Below, in pieces: positions 29,496 through 39,273 of a stretch of 64,000 bases of DNA. The notes under the pieces were generated by a model. That model made no database searches. It had not been told where the DNA came from and saw only the letters and a program-made list of their open reading frames with translations. Numbering within the stretch: position 1 is the stretch's first letter; each line of letters opens with the position of its first letter. A program made the position numbers and the translations under genes. The stretch is from positions 917,580 to 981,579 of the forward strand of contig JAHDVF020000504.1 in assembly GCA_022606425.2 (NCBI GenBank). Direction: 5' to 3'. This DNA comes from Lepidostoma basale (lineage: Eukaryota > Arthropoda > Insecta > Trichoptera > Lepidostomatidae).

Positions 29496-29904
29496 CTTTC
29501 GAATTAATACTGTTCTTATGAAAAAGATTGTTTTATTTTTCAATTTCAATTTTTGAAAACATCTGGATTTCTATGTAAGTATTTTCATCCTAAATAATTT
29601 TTACTATTAATTCTGGGGAGTAAAACGTAAAAGTCCATTAAAAGCTTTTGCTTTGTCACTGTAAAAAGTCAACAATTTATCTATGGAAATATTAAAACAA
29701 GCCGGGGAGAGAACACAAAATGTAGCTTAGAGCTCCATTCAGTTCGCGTCATTTTTTGTGCATAAGACCACAAAAAAGCTTTTAAAGCTGAACTAAAGTA
29801 TGGATCTCACTGTGTGTACGGATGTTTGTATATATAATTTAATATTTGCAATACACCATTAATTAAAAATTAATTAAGTATTCCTTTATATCGAGCTTGT
29901 AACT

Positions 29905-30065
29905 TACTTACTAACAAACCATCACGCCGTTTTTCCGGAGAGGTATACAAAGAGAGAATGTACCGCCACACAGATCTATCCTGACACATCTCTCGAGCTT
30001 CTTCTTTACATCGTAACATGCACGCTCGTCGATTGATGACTACAAATGTGGCCACATTTTAGTAA
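29905..30065 (-). mobile_element. RTE-T 3' end
   Basis: Minus-strand closing block of RTE-T with a short CTTACTAAC tail at the left edge. Confidence 0.75.
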
Positions 30066-30177
30066 GTATAATTTTTGAGCTTGTACAGAGAGAAACTTAT
30101 TAAATACAGTATTAAACAAACTGTGGCGAATATAGAATAAATAAATTTTATTTATTAATTTTCTATTATACCGATAT

Positions 30178-30203
30178 TTTCTCTCTCTCTCCCTCTCTCT
30201 CTC

Positions 30204-30245
<42 letters not shown>
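30178..30245. repeat. (CT)n microsatellite
   Basis: About 30 CT units with a CCCT and an ACT interruption. Confidence 0.97.
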
Positions 30246-30246
<1 letters not shown>

Positions 30247-30289
30247 ATTAATGGTATTTTAGTTTAACATTTATTTTAAGTACGGGCTT

Positions 30290-30445
30290 TGTTCTTCTGT
30301 TTTCAATTTTAAGCAGGCCGGGCGCCAGCACTACCTACCATAAGGTAGGGTATTGCCCGGCATGTTTTGTTTTCTGCTAACGAACGTTGAGCATGCCGGT
30401 ACAAGCCCTTTTTGTCATTGTCTATAAATAAATAAATATTTACAT
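30290..30445 (+). other. unassigned block with (AAAT)n tail
   Basis: GC-richer sequence with inverted GCCGGGC/GCCCGGC motifs (about 30317-30362) and CTACC/GGTAG, ending in ATAAATAAATAAAT. It is probably a LINE or SINE 3' end of unknown family. Confidence 0.4.
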
Positions 30446-30664
30446 GTACTAAATACATACAAAATTTCTTATTTTCAAATTGAACGTAAGTATAATAATA
30501 TTATTGAAGGTAAATATTAACATTTACACATTAAACTGTTAAATTATGTTATCGTTATGAAGAGAAAATACTGTATTTAATTACTTAATGGTATTATATT
30601 ATGAAATTCCATAATAACGATTATTTTATGAATCGAAACGTTAGGTTACGATTTTTGAAAAAAG

Positions 30665-31265
30665 TTATAATCATGACAGTCTGCAAAATCAGCGTAAATG
30701 GTGAAAATATGGAACAAGTGGGTGAGTTGGTATATTTAGGTAATACGTTTACAAAGGATGGGCGAGCAGAGAGGGATATCGAAAGAAATATAGAGGCAAG
30801 CAATAAAGTGAATGGTGCATTAAAACTAAGATGGCAGCGCATAATGGTGTTCCTGTTTCGACCCTTGTGTTAGGAAGTGAAGCATGGAACTGGCAAAAGA
30901 AGGACGGAAGTAGAATAGATGCAGTGGTAATGAGATCTATTAGACGAATTTGAGTAAATTATCTGTATGATAGAGTGTCGAATGCAAATATAATAAGTGA
31001 ATGAAGTACGAAAGAAAGTGTTATGAAAGAAATAATGAATGGATCATTAATATGGTTTGGACACTTGTAATGAATGGAAAAGAAAGTATACGAGTAAGTT
31101 TACAATGTAAATGGAACTAGAAATAGAGGGAAACCGAGGAAAACTTGGCGCAATCAAATAAATTAAATATTAAATGTCGGCCATGTGAGGATTCGGAAAA
31201 ATCGACGTGCGTGCATGACACGATGTATGAATGTTAAAGAAGCGAGATGTTGTATGCCAGGAAAT
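30665..31265 (+). pseudogene. RTE-T copy, long but frameshifted
   Basis: Frame 30601-30873 includes CKISVNGENMEQVGELVYLGNTFTKDGRAERDIERNIEASNKVNGALK, the region after the RT thumb. After 30873 the same order as 42640-43422 continues in shifted frames (LGSEAWNWQK, LYDRVSNAN, MxKEIMNGSLIWFGHL) to the MTRCMNVKEA block. It has no (TTAG)n tail. Confidence 0.85.
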
Positions 31266-31424
31266 AACAGTATTAATCGATGTATGATTAAGTGTAAAGA
31301 ATTCCATAATGAAAAGAAAATAAACAAAAGTTGTTTAAAAATAGAAGAACTAAAAATTCTATAAGTGATAAGAAATATTCACGGACCGGGGGGGGACATA
31401 CCCCAAAGTCTATATAAATTGACA

Positions 31425-31575
31425 CATTATTTTAAAGCCTGCACACTCGAAGATGTCCTCATAAGACGAAACACGTGTCGTTTATTTTATTTTCAAATAA
31501 CAGTATGGCAAACCATTATTTCAAAATATCGCTTCGGGAAGACGACGTGATGGTTAATTAGTTAGTTAAAACAGT
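31425..31575 (+). other. decayed hammerhead-like arm and RTE-T tail tip
   Basis: CGAAGATGTCCTCATAAGACGAAACACGTGTCG at 31449-31481 follows the order of the HH-D core with changes. The RTE-T terminus (GGGAAGACGACGTGATGGTTAATTAG) follows at 31527-31560. Confidence 0.4.
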
Positions 31576-32515
31576 ATTAAATACTTAATTTTGAATGAAT
31601 TATGATTTTAAAATATCACAATTTATTTTATAAATTTCTATGGAATTGTTTGTAATGTTGTGGCCAACATCAGCCAAAGATATTAAAAAAAAAATTATAT
31701 AACAGCGTTCCAAATCAAAAATGTTGAAAACAAAGTGCTTTCACCAAAACAATAATTTGTCTAATTAAAATATTGTCTATGAATTTTCAGGAGACTAGAG
31801 AAGAATGGCATTTATTAATTATATAATATTTTATGGAGGTATCAAATTTCTCCTTGCTAGAGTATTATGACGTATTTCATCTTATTGCCAATGTTTAAAA
31901 AACATATTTTAAAGAAATAGTATTTTTTGCTAAACAATTTATATCTCTTAATATTTTTTTCTAATATTCAATCACGTGGACAAAAAACTATCTTCAATTT
32001 ATCTTCGTGTGGTGGACTTATTTTTGTCAGCCTTGAATATCCTACACGTTATAAAATCTATAAAAAACTATTCATCAAAAATTTCAAAGGCAAAAGACCT
32101 TAGAACAGCGTTCGCAAAAGGTCTCAAAATGAAAGTTCGATCTGATAATCCGGAATGGCCGAAACCGACGCCGACGCCTCCGGGGGTGGGTGGCGTCGTA
32201 TTTTGACGTCTGTCACGTGAAATACGCGGTCTAGTGACCCGCCAGGATTGATTGTTACTCCGGGAATATATTGGAAAACTTCAATAAGAATTTTTTGTAT
32301 TTTTTCTATTCAAACATACCTGCGTTGGAGTTTTGAATCTTGCAGGATAGATAATTTCCATGTGGTTGTGTTCATTCAAATATATTATTACGAATTACAT
32401 TTACGTGTCAAACTATGTTCTATCAAGCTTTATGAGTGATATTGATTTTAAAAATAGAATATACTCTTTACTTTACTGTGAGTTGTACTCGTATTAACAA
32501 TGAGCTTGTACCAAG
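31575..32515. other. single-copy stretch with GC-richer island (32085-32260)
   Basis: No TE signature. A plus frame of 76 codons (31976-32206) ends in PEWPKPTPTPPGVGGVVF over the GC-rich part. I do not recognise it and see no supporting splice or promoter signals. Confidence 0.35.
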
Positions 32516-32700
32516 CAACTCCGAGCATTAATGCTAATATTTTCTTATTGAAAGTTAAGGCATACTGTGGAATTCCATAGTAATCTAATTCTGTAGTAAT
32601 CTATCATAGTATACTCTGAAACATGTCGTGTATTTTAATATTTTTTTATTAAAAAAGTGGTCTAAACATAGTTGTTTTAATTCCCAAACTAGACTAATAT
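32515..32700. mobile_element. HH-D element remnant
   Basis: AGTTAAGGCATACTGTGGAATTCCATAG at the left and CTGAAACATGTCGTGTATTTTAATATT at 32616-32640 are HH-D tail and core pieces. Stem II is lost. Confidence 0.55.
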
Positions 32701-32734
32701 TTTCTTTTTAAAACTTATAATAATTATTATTATT

Positions 32735-32905
32735 TTGTTGAATCGCTCTTTTTACATCATGACAGCATGAGCCAAATCGATGTAAAGGGTATTATAGCTA
32801 TCATAGTGATTCTTGTGATATGTGATAGGTAGCTTATCTATCGCATTTTATTGTCACGTGAATTCTACACCAAACCAAAAACAGTGTGCGACTCGACCCC
32901 AGTAT
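32735..32905 (-). mobile_element. tRNA-SINE, headless, second 3'-end type
   Basis: Minus-strand SINE body (GTGTAGAATTCACGTGACAATAAAATGCGATAG..) continuing into CCCTTTACATCGATTTGGCTCATGCTG and a GATTCAACAAAATAATAATAAT end, the same alternative 3' end as at 36762-37017. Confidence 0.75.
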
Positions 32906-33054
32906 TTCTCACGAGGATGATCATTCTATTGCTTATGACTCACCGTTCTACCATACTATTTGACCTCGTCCACACTTTCTCTTATCCCTTCCCCGCCTAA
33001 TTTTATAATATAATATATTGTGTTGTTCCCTGATTTTATATACAAATGTTTTTT

Positions 33055-33200
33055 CAAATCAAATCAATTCATTTTTTTTTTAAATATATTGCAAACAACA
33101 GTCATAATTTAAGGCATCTATTGAGAATAGGTAAAATATAATCTATTTGTATAATACCAGGAACGCATGAGAGATGGTTCGAATTTAGGAATACAAGAAA
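33055..33200 (-). mobile_element. jockey-like (Jk) LINE 3' UTR
   Basis: Minus-strand match to the Jk 3' UTR (CCATCTCTCATGCGTTCCTGG.., TCTCAATAGATGCCTTAAA) with a short TGATTTGATTTG tail. Confidence 0.75.
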
Positions 33201-33289
33201 CTCTGAAAAGTCAGCAGTATTCGTCTTCTTTTTTATAACCCCGACGAAGCTCTGGCGCTGTTAAAAAATGAAACGGTGTAAAAACAAAT

Positions 33290-33540
33290 AAATTAGCATG
33301 GATATGGCATGCATGCCGAGCCGAAGAGACCAGAGCAATCAAGATCCTATCCGCGACTAGACCGACTGGAGTAAGACCTCTAGGAAGGCCTAGACAGCGC
33401 CTAATGGACAATGTTCTGGCTGATCTGGCTAAATTGGGCGAATCGTAATGCCAGGAGCAAAAGGTGCAGGATCGAGAAGCTTGGCGGAAAATCAAAAAGA
33501 AGGCTAAAATTCTTCAATAGTTGAATGGCCATAGGAAATA
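33290..33540 (+). pseudogene. RTE-like C-terminal fragment
   Basis: Reads HACRAEETRAIKILSATRPTGVRPLGRPRQRLMDNVLADLAKLG, then after a stop QDREAWRKIKKKAK: the GRPRxRWMDN..DREAWR arrangement of RTE C-termini. A decayed hammerhead arm (CCCCGACGAAGCTC) precedes it at 33238. Confidence 0.75.
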
Positions 33541-33574
33541 AGTAAGTGTAAAAAAATTAAAAGTATATTATTAT

Positions 33575-33885
33575 TATAATCAAATGATTCTACTGAAATC
33601 TCTAGATGGAAGTTCATTTTAAATAATAATAAAAAAAACGATGTTTTTGAACTACTTACACTTTTGTCTTTATTTCGACTCAGTGGCATCGATGAAGATG
33701 AAAACCCAAGCAGCAAGAGATTACCAGGAAGGCCGCCAAAGAGATGGAGTGATGGCTGGACATCATCATCCCAGGACAGCCCATCGTCAGACCAGTCTGG
33801 CGAAACCGGTCGCTGTCGAAATAAAGACAAAAGTCGAAGTAGGTAAAAAGCATTGTTTTATTAAATTATTATAACATTTAATAAC
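33575..33885. mobile_element. HH-B element carrying a captured RTE fragment
   Basis: The left HH-B arm (33575-33680, minus sense) and right HH-B arm (33800-33885, plus sense) are normal. Between them, where other HH-B copies have little, lie about 110 bp encoding DENPSSKRLPGRPPKRWSDGWTSSSQD, nearly the same as the RTE-A-like copy at 62998-63080. The right arm keeps TCTGGCGAAACCGGTCGCTGTC but lost its CUGUCGA box. Confidence 0.8.
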
Positions 33886-33899
33886 GTGTTTTTTATTAA

Positions 33900-34360
33900 C
33901 AAATAAATACTACATAATGTTTATCTTCTTTCAGAAGTACAATGCAACGAATATCCGAACAACGGAGGATAAATAACTAGAAACATTAATTCACATAATG
34001 TTTACGCTATTTCAGCATAAAAGCTGACGGAATTCGGAATAATTCTTTTCATTATGCGGGGACATTAAGCAAACGGAAACAGGGTATTAATTAGCTCCTC
34101 ACAGACTCGTACATCTTCCGCAGGGACAGTTTAAGTTGGCACGTAGCGAAAAAACGTTAATTTAGCGGTCCGGGGCGGATGAAAAAGTGACGCGCCATTT
34201 TGTTTGGAGACATTTTGATTCCCACACTTTTGGAGCCAGTGGCCTTCCAATAAACACTTTTAGTTTATTTTATGTTTAAGAAACAAAAAAAATATATATA
34301 ATGTTTTGATACTTAAGGAATAACAGTATATTACGTTATAAATACATCAACATATAAGAC
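33900..34360. other. single-copy stretch with GC-richer island (34075-34210)
   Basis: No repeats, no long frame, no TE signature. Confidence 0.35.
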
Positions 34361-34369
34361 AACAGACAG

Positions 34370-34640
34370 CAGCTTCAAATTAACTAAAAATTCAGACATA
34401 TACAGACACTGGACCAGGAACTGTGACAGATATTACTTACCGAATGCACAAACTAAGACAGGACAATCAAGGATATTGAAAAATGGACTGAAATTTTACA
34501 GTGAACTACCAAAAGACAAAAGGAGTTCTCACTACCTCTCACCATAATTAATAGTAAGATCTAAAAATATATCCATATAACCCAATTGAGTTTCTAAAAA
34601 AATGAATTAAATAAAAATAAAAATAAAATTACATAATTAT
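34370..34640 (+). pseudogene. CR1/L2-like LINE 3' end
   Basis: Reads NNGLKFYSELPKDKRS-type sequence near 34480-34530, as in the copies at 63250-63585 and 48470-48715 (LNNGLKLYNELPKDTRSLTTNQFKIYRKNIK). It ends in an A-rich AAATAAAAATAAAAATAAAAT tail. Part of the C-terminus is deleted. Confidence 0.7.
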
Positions 34641-34669
34641 CCGGTACCAAATACTAAAACTAAAAAACT

Positions 34670-34855
34670 AATTAATACGAATGAAAACATCAGTTTTCTA
34701 GAAGTTTTGTTATATTTATTTTATGGGAATGACATGTTTCGCCCTTCTAAGGCATTATCAAATGTTTTTATAATGACTTAGAAGGGTGAAACATGTGATT
34801 GCGATAAAATATAATAAATCTTCTATATAACTGACGTTTTCATTCGTATTAATTA
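34670..34855. mobile_element. HH-E element, both arms
   Basis: Inverted arms: ACGAATGAAAACATCAGTTTTCTAGAAG.. at the left and ..CTTCTATATAACTGACGTTTTCATTCGT at the right. In each, GAAACATGTC (or its complement) follows a GATAATGCCTTAGAAGGGC-like stem. The CUGANGA box reads UUGAUAA in this family. Confidence 0.7.
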
Positions 34856-34988
34856 TTATATTGGAGTTTTAGTTATGAGTATTTCTTCTATATTCGCCAT
34901 ACTTTGTGTTGTAATTGCTTTATTTTTTATTATTTTGTAATACGCTTTGTTTATACAACACTTCCATACATTAAAATTTGTTAAATTA

Positions 34989-35029
34989 CATAGACATGTT
35001 TCGGACAAACAGTCCTTCTTCAGTGATAC
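34989..35029 (-). ncRNA. hammerhead ribozyme candidate, PLE-2 arm
   Basis: Minus strand: CTGAAGA (35017-35023), A, stem II GGAC/GTCC, GAAAC, AT, GTC. All core bases are present. Stem I is weak because the TGAT strand reads TATG. The partner arm at 35290-35325 has TTGA and a deletion. Confidence 0.68.
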
Positions 35030-35039
35030 ATTTTGTAAA

Positions 35040-35282
35040 GATTATTATATACATCACAAAATAATGAAAGGATCATTAAGATTGTTTGGACATATGGAAA
35101 GAATGAATGAAGAAAGAATGGTAAAAAAATTACTTGTCAACGATATAAATGGAACCAGAAATAGAGTATGAATGTTGAGGAAGCGAGAGAAATATGTTAG
35201 GAAAGAAAAATGTGGCAGTCCATTCTTTCTGCCTACCCCTTCGGGGAGACGGAGTGATGGTTAGTTAGTTAGTTAGTTTGTT
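35040..35282 (+). mobile_element. RTE-T 3' end
   Basis: IMKGSLRLFGHMERMNEERMVKKLLVNDINGTRNRV is open in 35050-35171. A deletion then joins directly to MNVEEAREIC and the QSILSAYPFGETE end, with a GGTTAGTTAGTTAGTTAG tail at 35260-35277. Confidence 0.85.
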
Positions 35283-35429
35283 TTTTATATGTATCATTGA
35301 AGGACTGGTTGTCCGAAACATATATATTTATGTAATAATTTTTTTTAATGTAAGTGTTGTATAAACAAAGTGTATAAAAAAAGAAAAAGAGAAAATTTTT
35401 TTACATCATCGTTCAAGAAATAATAAATA

Positions 35430-35560
35430 ACTTAACAACTAACTAACGATCACGCCGTCTCCCAATGGGCAGACTGAAATAATGGACTGCCAGTCTCTAC
35501 TTTCCTGACATACTTATTTTGCTTCCTTAATATCTCTTCTTATTTGTCTTTCCCATTTTT
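35430..35560 (-). mobile_element. RTE-T 3' fragment
   Basis: Minus-strand terminus with an AACTAACTAAC tail at the left edge, then GATCACGCCGTCTCCC. It breaks off near 35560. Confidence 0.7.
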
Positions 35561-35754
35561 CACTTAACGTAGGGTCAGCCTACCTTAATGTAAAAAATTG
35601 TTATTTGTTTTTATTAGTCTTGTGCTTTTCTAAATGTAATGTTTTTTTTCCTATTTTCTAATTATCCTTAAATTTGTAAAATACACTCTTGTTTTTTTTA
35701 ACTAATATACTCGTATAATTCTTATCTTACCAAACATTTGATAATGCCTTAGAA

Positions 35755-35955
35755 AGGCGGTGGAAGGAAGAAGAAATAGATGTAGACCGAGGTAAATTTT
35801 ATAAGTCGGCCACGTGAATAGTCGAAAAAATAGACTTGGGTCCATGACACAATGTCTGGATGTTGAGGAAATGAATGATGATGGAAAGAATGGTATGGTG
35901 GTCCATTATTTCTGCCGATGAGATGAGACGGTTTGTTGATTGGTTAGTTATAATT
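35755..35955 (+). mobile_element. RTE-T 3' fragment
   Basis: VGHVNSRKNRLGSMTQCLDVEEMN-type reading and a degraded GGTTAGTTA end. Confidence 0.65.
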
Positions 35956-35989
35956 TCAAAACGAGTTTAAAAACGACTTATAAAATAAA

Positions 35990-36250
35990 TAAAAATTATA
36001 CGAAGCATTCATTTTGTGCTTAGACATTTTAAACTAAAATATATAATATAAAATAATAAATCAATTTGTATTTTACGACGGTATAGTTATTATAATTGGG
36101 GCCAATTATTTTCTCTTGGACATTGGTTTTATCAGCTACTTACTATACTGCCCTGATGAAGCTTGGGTCCAAGCGAAACTAGTTGGCATCAATTATAATA
36201 ACCATACAGTGGTTAAATACAAAGAGTTTTATTGTAAAACTTTGATACTA
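35990..36250. mobile_element. PLE-A short copy, inverted arms only
   Basis: The left part matches the 18345-18430 edge (GAAGCATTCATTTTGTGCTTAGACATTTTAAA) and a decayed left arm. The right arm matches 20095-20186 through GGTTAAATACAAAG. There is no open frame: a non-autonomous derivative. Confidence 0.8.
36139..36202 (+). ncRNA. hammerhead ribozyme, PLE-A short copy
   Basis: TGCC/GGCA inner stem I, CTGATGA (36153-36159), A, GCTTG/CAAGC stem II, GAAAC (36175-36179), TA, GTT. The outer stem I keeps about seven of nine pairs. The core is identical to the ribozyme at 20095. Confidence 0.82.
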
Positions 36251-36299
36251 AGCCATTTATTTGGTGGTTTAACATATTTAAAAACAAATATAAACACGT

Positions 36300-36760
36300 T
36301 TTCATTTAGTATAAACCACTTTATTTGAGAAAGTAGTACCCACCGGTTTCACTCTGTAGCAAGTTTCTTACATAAATTTGTATAAGTTTTATTATTTTGT
36401 ATCTGTAAGTTTAATTTGGAAATATAATGCTAAAGAGTTGGTCGTGGAAATCTCTTGATATTAACTCTATCATCGTTGCGCTAAATTAATTTCAATACTT
36501 CAGTGAATCAAGTTCTACGAATGATTGGGATATTTCGAGAATGGTCCCCTTTATTAGATTAAAAGTTTGGAAGTTGGAACTAAAACTGATTACGGACTCC
36601 AAATTGAATCTTAACGCGAATTTCTAGAGTTGAAAATCAATATTTTTAATTTATGTATAAATATTGTTTACTTGCCTTCATCTTGTTGTGATGCTTACTT
36701 TGTATGAAGGTTTGTGAACCTATCAACTATTATATACGATATATAACTACAATATGCGAT
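36300..36760. other. decayed PLE-A-like arm, then no gene
   Basis: CCACCGGTTTCACTCTGTAGCAAGTTTCTTAC at 36340-36371 resembles the left arm at 11240. The rest is AT-rich and unassigned. Confidence 0.4.
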
Positions 36761-36761
36761 A

Positions 36762-37017
36762 TTGACGACGTTCGTGGCCGAATGGTAAGTGCTTTGACTG
36801 TCACCCCGAAGATGCCGGGTTCGATTCCCGGCGATGGCAGTGTGATTGTCACACTTCCCTTGGTCTGGTCCAGAATTCACGTGACAATAAAATGGCGATA
36901 AATTAGCCTACCTATCACATGACAAAAGAATCAATATGATAGCTATATCCCTTTACATCAATTTGGTAAGCGCTCTAACGATGCAAAGAGCGATTTAACA
37001 AAATAATATTATTTTTT
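36762..37017 (+). mobile_element. tRNA-derived SINE, copy 3, alternative 3' end
   Basis: Head with GTGGCCGAATGGTAAGTGC and B box GGTTCGATTCC with a perfect CCCGG/CCCGG T-arm. The body is shared with the other copies through ATCAATATGATAGCTA. The 3' end is then CCCTTTACATCAATTTGG..GCGATTTAACAAAATAATA instead of the GGGTTCAAACGACC type. Confidence 0.9.
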
Positions 37018-37225
37018 AAGGATTAATTGTATCTCAATAGAGATGAAGATGTATTTTTTTTTTGGAAAGAGAATATGGTAGTCGAGACGTTTACAGGACT
37101 TATGACTTTTCATTGATTGGGTTAAGCGATCACTTTATGTTAACAGCATTCCTTAAAAAATGATTAACCCGCAATGGGCAAAAATCCAGTATTTGTCTAC
37201 AAGTATTTGTATACATTCAAAAAAA
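37018..37225. mobile_element. FB1 element, short form
   Basis: Left end ATTGTATCTCAATAGAGATGAAGATG, then GGACTTATGACTTTTCATTGATTGGGTTAAGCG and the right end with AACCCGCAATGGGC..ATCCAGTATTTGTCTACAAG. Confidence 0.7.
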
Positions 37226-37234
37226 ATAATAATA

Positions 37235-37580
37235 ATAATAATTATATATGATAGAATACCGAACGACGAAATGTGAAGCAGAAGATTGCGTCATAAGTGA
37301 AATAAAAAAAGGATCCCTGAGATGGTTTAGACATATAGAACGAATGGACGAGAAAAGAATTGTTAAAATGTTGTATACAAGCAGTGAGAGTGGATAGAGA
37401 AGCCGCGGAAGACCAAGGAAAGCATTGCATGAATAGATTCGTAGTCGAAAAAATCGACGAGCGTGCATGTTACAATGTATGAATGTGGAGGAATCTAGAT
37501 ATGTATGTCAGGACAGAGCAGTTTGGCTGTGTATCCTCTCTGCCTACCCCTCAAGCGTAACGGCGTGATGGTTAAATAAT
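37235..37580 (+). mobile_element. RTE-T 3' end, diverged
   Basis: YDRIPNDEM-like, VISEIKKGSLRWFRHIERMDEKRIVKMLYTSSES, then SRKNRRACMLQCMNVEESRYVCQDRAVW. Its tail is TGATGGTTAAATAATT. Confidence 0.75.
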
Positions 37581-37789
37581 TTAAAATTATTATAATCATT
37601 GGAGATTTGGGCAGTACACTTTACATAAGAGGCAAAATTTGAAGTTTCAACGCGGACTTCTTGCTTGCAACGAACGCCAAAACAAAATGTAGAGTTTTTT
37701 TTTAGAAGTTTACAAATTAAGTAAAAAAACGCATTAAAATAATGTTAATGTATATGATATTGGCTTTCTTTAATAGATAATTTTATGCC

Positions 37790-38290
37790 ATTATTGTTTA
37801 AATATGATTTCGGGCGTATAAGCGCCATGGCTAGCTCGAATGAAGCGCAATCGTGAAGTCCAATTTTCGACAACATTATCGAGCAATTAGGGGTAGTATA
37901 TCGGCAATGTTGACTTCCAAATGGACCAACGTCTCTGGTTTATCAGCATAGACTACGCTCCACAGTAGCAATAACTTTTTCTGGGCGCACTGTTTATCGT
38001 CTTTGTGGATGCCTATTATCCACTAGAGTGTACGTGGTGCGAAAACGATCCATGGTCTTCCGAATAACTTGTTCGGATGGACGATTATGTTGACCGTAAA
38101 ATGGACGTAATGCACGATAAGTTTGGCGAACCGAACCATGATTTTCAAAATAAATTTGCACAATTCTGACGTCAGTCTATTTATGGTAAATGGCAAAACG
38201 TTCTGACTACAAATCAACTTTCAACTGTCAAATTGACAGTCTGTAGAAACAATGTTGCCAGTTTAAAAACCAAACCTCTAAAAAAACATC
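37790..38290 (-). pseudogene. DUF4817-type transposase remnant (Tc1/mariner-like), N-terminal
   Basis: Minus reading: GSVRQTYRALRPFYGQHNRPSEQVIRKTMDRF, the TTYTLVDNRHPQRR block, a stop, then TVRPEKVIATVERSL. This is the N-terminal helix-turn-helix region characteristic of the DUF4817-containing insect transposases. The catalytic half is absent, and the following sequence is scrambled. A left-end-like motif with CTGTCAATTTGACAG lies at about 38228-38251. 37580-37790 is unassigned. Confidence 0.75.
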
Positions 38291-38324
38291 ATATATAATA
38301 CAAATGACCAATCCATCGCAGTTA

Positions 38325-38530
38325 TCCTTTCATAATTTTGTTTATTATACTTTCTTTCGCTCTACATTCCTTCCTTATATCAGCATTTTAAATCCTGTCG
38401 TACATCTTTTTACTACACGTACGTCTAAGAGATCTCATCTCTACCGCATATAGACTGCTCTCTTTCCTTTTTCTATCGGTTCCATGCTTCACTACCATAA
38501 ATTAGTGTTGATACTTAAATCCATTAAAAC
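38325..38530 (-). mobile_element. RTE-T internal fragment
   Basis: Minus-strand traces of the SEAWNRxxK, AVEMRSLRRT and KIMKG blocks in decayed form. Confidence 0.5.
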
Positions 38531-38850
38531 TACTTTTTAAATAATATTGTTTATTGGGTTCGTTTATTGTTTTGTTAGAGATTTATTATTTTTTGACAAA
38601 ATCAAATAACTGCTTTTGTAAACCGGGCTTTATTTATTATAGTTCTCAGTTCACAACGTGCAATTAAAATGAATTTATAACGTGAAATAAAATCCTCATT
38701 GTGTTCATGGAAATGTAATTAAAACTGTATTTATACATGAATTTTCAATAAATTGAGAGTCTACTTCGTTATTTTTAAATATGTGCATGTCAATTAATTT
38801 TTGCGATGAATGCTAAAAATTATTTATTTATTTATTATTATTATTATTTG
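38530..38850. other. nothing recognised
   Basis: AT-rich sequence without repeats or frames of note; a short TTATTATTATTATTATT run lies at about 38834-38850. Confidence 0.4.
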
Positions 38851-38854
38851 AGGT

Positions 38855-39005
38855 ATGGGTATACCGTGAACCGATAGGGTCAGTAATGCAGACGTATTAC
38901 ATAGAGCCACAGCCAATAGAGAGCTGTTGTTGTGTGTTGAGGTTACAAAGGTATCATATTTGGGTCATGTGCTAAGGGAAGAAAGATTTTACCTTCTTCG
39001 GCTGA
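38855..39005 (+). mobile_element. RTE-B fragment
   Basis: Plus-strand match to the minus copy at 13300-13450: GYTVNRxGQ..ADVLH, then VTKVSYLGHVLREERFYLL. Confidence 0.7.
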
Positions 39006-39207
39006 TAATCATAGGCAAAATAGAGGGATATCGGGGAGTACGCAGAATGCAGTTGTTCTGCCTATAAAACGGTATCGAATTTTTGCATATTAATAATACA
39101 AATATCAACTTATTGAACGCTAAGGCATTAACACTGTGGAATTCCATAATGATATACTTAGGAAATTGAAAATAATTTAATCCACTAATTACTAAAAACA
39201 CGACATG

Positions 39208-39236
39208 TTTCGGATAATACCTCCATCTTCAGGTGT
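39208..39236 (-). ncRNA. hammerhead ribozyme candidate, HH-D left arm
   Basis: Minus strand: stem I ACAC (39233-39236) with GTGT (39208-39211). The core is CTGAAGA (39226-39232), T, stem II GGA/TCC, GAAAC, AT, GTC. All invariant bases are present. Stem II is short in this copy. Confidence 0.7.
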
Positions 39237-39273
39237 AAAAATATAATAAAAACTAAACGATGAAAGACTAATA

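Larger units (their letters stand above)
34930..35400. mobile_element. PLE-2 inverted arms with RTE-T between them
   Basis: Left arm 34930-35035 (minus sense) and right arm 35285-35400 (plus sense) are the PLE-2 3' end with hammerhead and the TATACAAAGTGTATAAAAAAAGAAAAAGA terminus. An RTE-T 3' piece fills the centre. Confidence 0.75.
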
